Notes under the pieces: model-generated
What the model saw: only the letters and a program-made list of their open reading frames with translations
The model's database searches: none
Told to the model about the DNA's origin: nothing
From: Glaciecola sp965658765
GTDB lineage: Bacteria > Pseudomonadota > Gammaproteobacteria > Enterobacterales > Alteromonadaceae
Reading direction: 5' to 3'
Assembly (NCBI GenBank): GCA_965658765.1
Contig: CBFHTO010000011.1
Span: forward strand, 3,882 to 67,881
Length of the DNA stretch: 64,000 nt
In this document: positions 62,870 to 64,000 of the stretch, piece after piece
How positions within the stretch are numbered: the first letter of the stretch is position 1
How the letters are laid out: each line of letters starts with the position of its first letter
Translations under genes and position numbers: made by a program

Positions 62870-63535
62870 CTAAATAAACTTCGATAAATGCCCTGTCTTG
62901 ACGTAAATGATAGTTTCTGTGTTAACAAATGGCCTATGTTGACTTAAATGTGGGCTACGTATCCAGCTCAATTCGGGGTATGACCCATGTTCATCTTCAA
63001 ATTGACCGCTTAACACAAGAATTTCTTCACCACCGTAGTGTTGGTGAGCTTGAAATTTTTCGCCGCTTGGCCATTTAACCAAGGCCACTTGTTCATGTTC
63101 GTGTTGATGAAGCGGCATTACTTGAAGCTTACCCTGACCAGGCAACCAAGCATGCTGTTCTGTTTGAAGTACGATTTGTTGCGTGTCCGTTTCGCTAAAT
63201 TGATTCAGTTTTACAAACAAGATACACCCTTCTTTGCTAAACGGCGCATGCGAACTACCGGGAGGGTTGCGAATATAGCTGCCTTTGGGATAATCGCCAT
63301 TTTCGTCAGAAAATACGCCGTCAAGCACAAATATTTCTTCCCCGAAAGGATGGAAATGCTCAGAAAAACTAGTGCCTGCCTCGTATTTGACAATACTAGT
63401 AACGTGTCCCGATTCTTTGTGCTCTCTTTCTAGGGGCTTTCTCCATACGCCCGCTGCTGGGCTCGCTAACCAATCGTTGTCGGCATAATTGATCACAACT
63501 TTGTGATCAAAATCCATGTTGAGCATCTCTTGCAT
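62870..63535 (-). CDS. Double-cupin protein, ChrR/anti-sigma type domain
   Basis: A 221-residue protein with two cupin units. The first (about 35-110) has HFHPFGEEIFVLDGVF, GDYPKGSYIRNPPGSSH; the second (about 140-215) has HQHYGGEEILVLSGQF and GSYPELSWIRSP. The His/Glu pattern fits metal binding. The family includes the C-terminal domain of the ChrR anti-sigma factor, but the zinc-binding anti-sigma part is absent, so it is probably a stand-alone enzyme or sensor. AGGAAA precedes the start at 63535. Confidence 0.88.
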   Translation of the reverse strand: MQEMLNMDFDHKVVINYADNDWLASPAAGVWRKPLEREHKESGHVTSIVKYEAGTSFSEHFHPFGEEIFVLDGVFSDENGDYPKGSYIRNPPGSSHAPFSKEGCILFVKLNQFSETDTQQIVLQTEQHAWLPGQGKLQVMPLHQHEHEQVALVKWPSGEKFQAHQHYGGEEILVLSGQFEDEHGSYPELSWIRSPHLSQHRPFVNTETIIYVKTGHLSKFI

Positions 63536-64000
63536 CAGATTTCCTAAATTACTTCTATAGCTCGTTGATATACAAGTTTAATACATATCGCACAGTATTC
63601 ATGTTGCATAAGACATTATTAAATGTCTCCTTTAAGTACCATCCACTTTGCAAATAGCCCAATACTAACTACTATCAGATGGTTGCAAATAGAGGCTTGC
63701 CGTGGTCAAAATGTATCTTTTTCAGAGCTGTTTTTTGTTAATTTTTATTTATTATTTACTAGACCATTTGGCCGCAATTTTTATTTCAAATTTTACACTC
63801 TTCAATACCTTTTCATTGAGCTAATAGCTCAAATCTTTTTTAAACTTTTAAATATATGCAACGCTGCTAATTTGTTTGATGAAGATGATCAATTCTATTT
63901 ATGCCAGATAGGATAAAGCCAGTTATATTAAAAAGAACTCGGTGCTATCCGAATTACAAAACCATTGCTAAAATTATTAGCTTAAGAGCTATCGAAGCGC
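63536..64000. other. Right-end gene-free region
   Basis: About 465 AT-rich bases reaching the window edge. A 97-codon plus-strand frame at 63623-63916 lacks a ribosome site and looks accidental. The edge may hold the promoter of a gene outside the window. Confidence 0.4.

Noticed and set aside
63623..63916. 97-codon plus-strand frame
   Set aside because: No ribosome site, AT-driven composition rich in Phe and Leu, no family resemblance.
1..64000. tRNA, rRNA or CRISPR loci
   Set aside because: I looked for cloverleaf-like segments, rRNA motifs and regularly spaced repeats and saw none that I could support; a tRNAscan or Infernal run would be decisive.

Overview
The window is a chromosomal segment around the replication origin of a gammaproteobacterium, most like the Alteromonadaceae (Glaciecola/Paraglaciecola/Alteromonas type). 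This rests on gene order and protein family resemblance, not on a database search. The core markers are gyrB-recF-dnaN-dnaA, rpmH-rnpA-yidD-yidC, mnmE-mioC, mnmG-rsmG-parA-parB and a complete atpIBEFHAGDC operon. Base composition is moderately AT-rich.

Layout. 1-4028 (minus): start of hemF, then tsaC, a C4 zinc-finger protein, smg, dprA and a LysM protein, closely packed. 4260-8518 (plus): def-fmt-rsmB-trkA. 8579-10030: trkH, convergent to trkA. 10339-14590: a homocysteine S-methyltransferase and polA, the latter followed by a candidate small RNA before engB (minus). 15507-22159 (plus): cytochrome c4, yihI, a DUF2489 membrane protein, glyQ-glyS, and a lipoprotein overlapping a dipeptide epimerase. 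22846-28981 (minus): gyrB-recF-dnaN-dnaA, with two parS sites inside recF. 28982-29463: dnaA/rpmH intergenic region with DnaA boxes and a strong rpmH promoter. 29464-35939 (plus): rpmH to mnmE, then mioC and a dnaT-like/dnaC-like helicase-loader pair. 35940-36721: the most likely oriC, with DnaA boxes, an AT-rich tract and inverted repeats. 36722-48234 (plus): mnmG, rsmG, parA, parB and the ATP synthase operon.

48235-53952 is an accessory block. It holds a transposase fragment, a truncated and nonsense-interrupted gene, orphan C-terminal fragments, a 10-N assembly gap, a 31-bp direct repeat 3.1 kb apart, a very glycine-rich lipoprotein gene, a small glutaredoxin-like protein and an unlisted 34-residue membrane protein. 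53953-63535 holds a secreted hypothetical protein, a pqiA-pqiA-pqiB-pqiC lipid-transport operon with PqiA split in two, an M1-family lipoprotein peptidase, a GH13 amylase-family enzyme and a double cupin protein.

The central part is a replication and segregation module: initiator (DnaA), clamp (DnaN), candidate loader (DnaC/DnaT), candidate origin, centromere sites (parS) and ParA/ParB lie within about 16 kb. The most interesting points are the loader pair reading towards oriC, the parS sites embedded in recF codons, the two DnaA-box clusters, the candidate small RNAs and the unusual content of the accessory block. I saw no convincing evidence of a wholly new multi-gene system.
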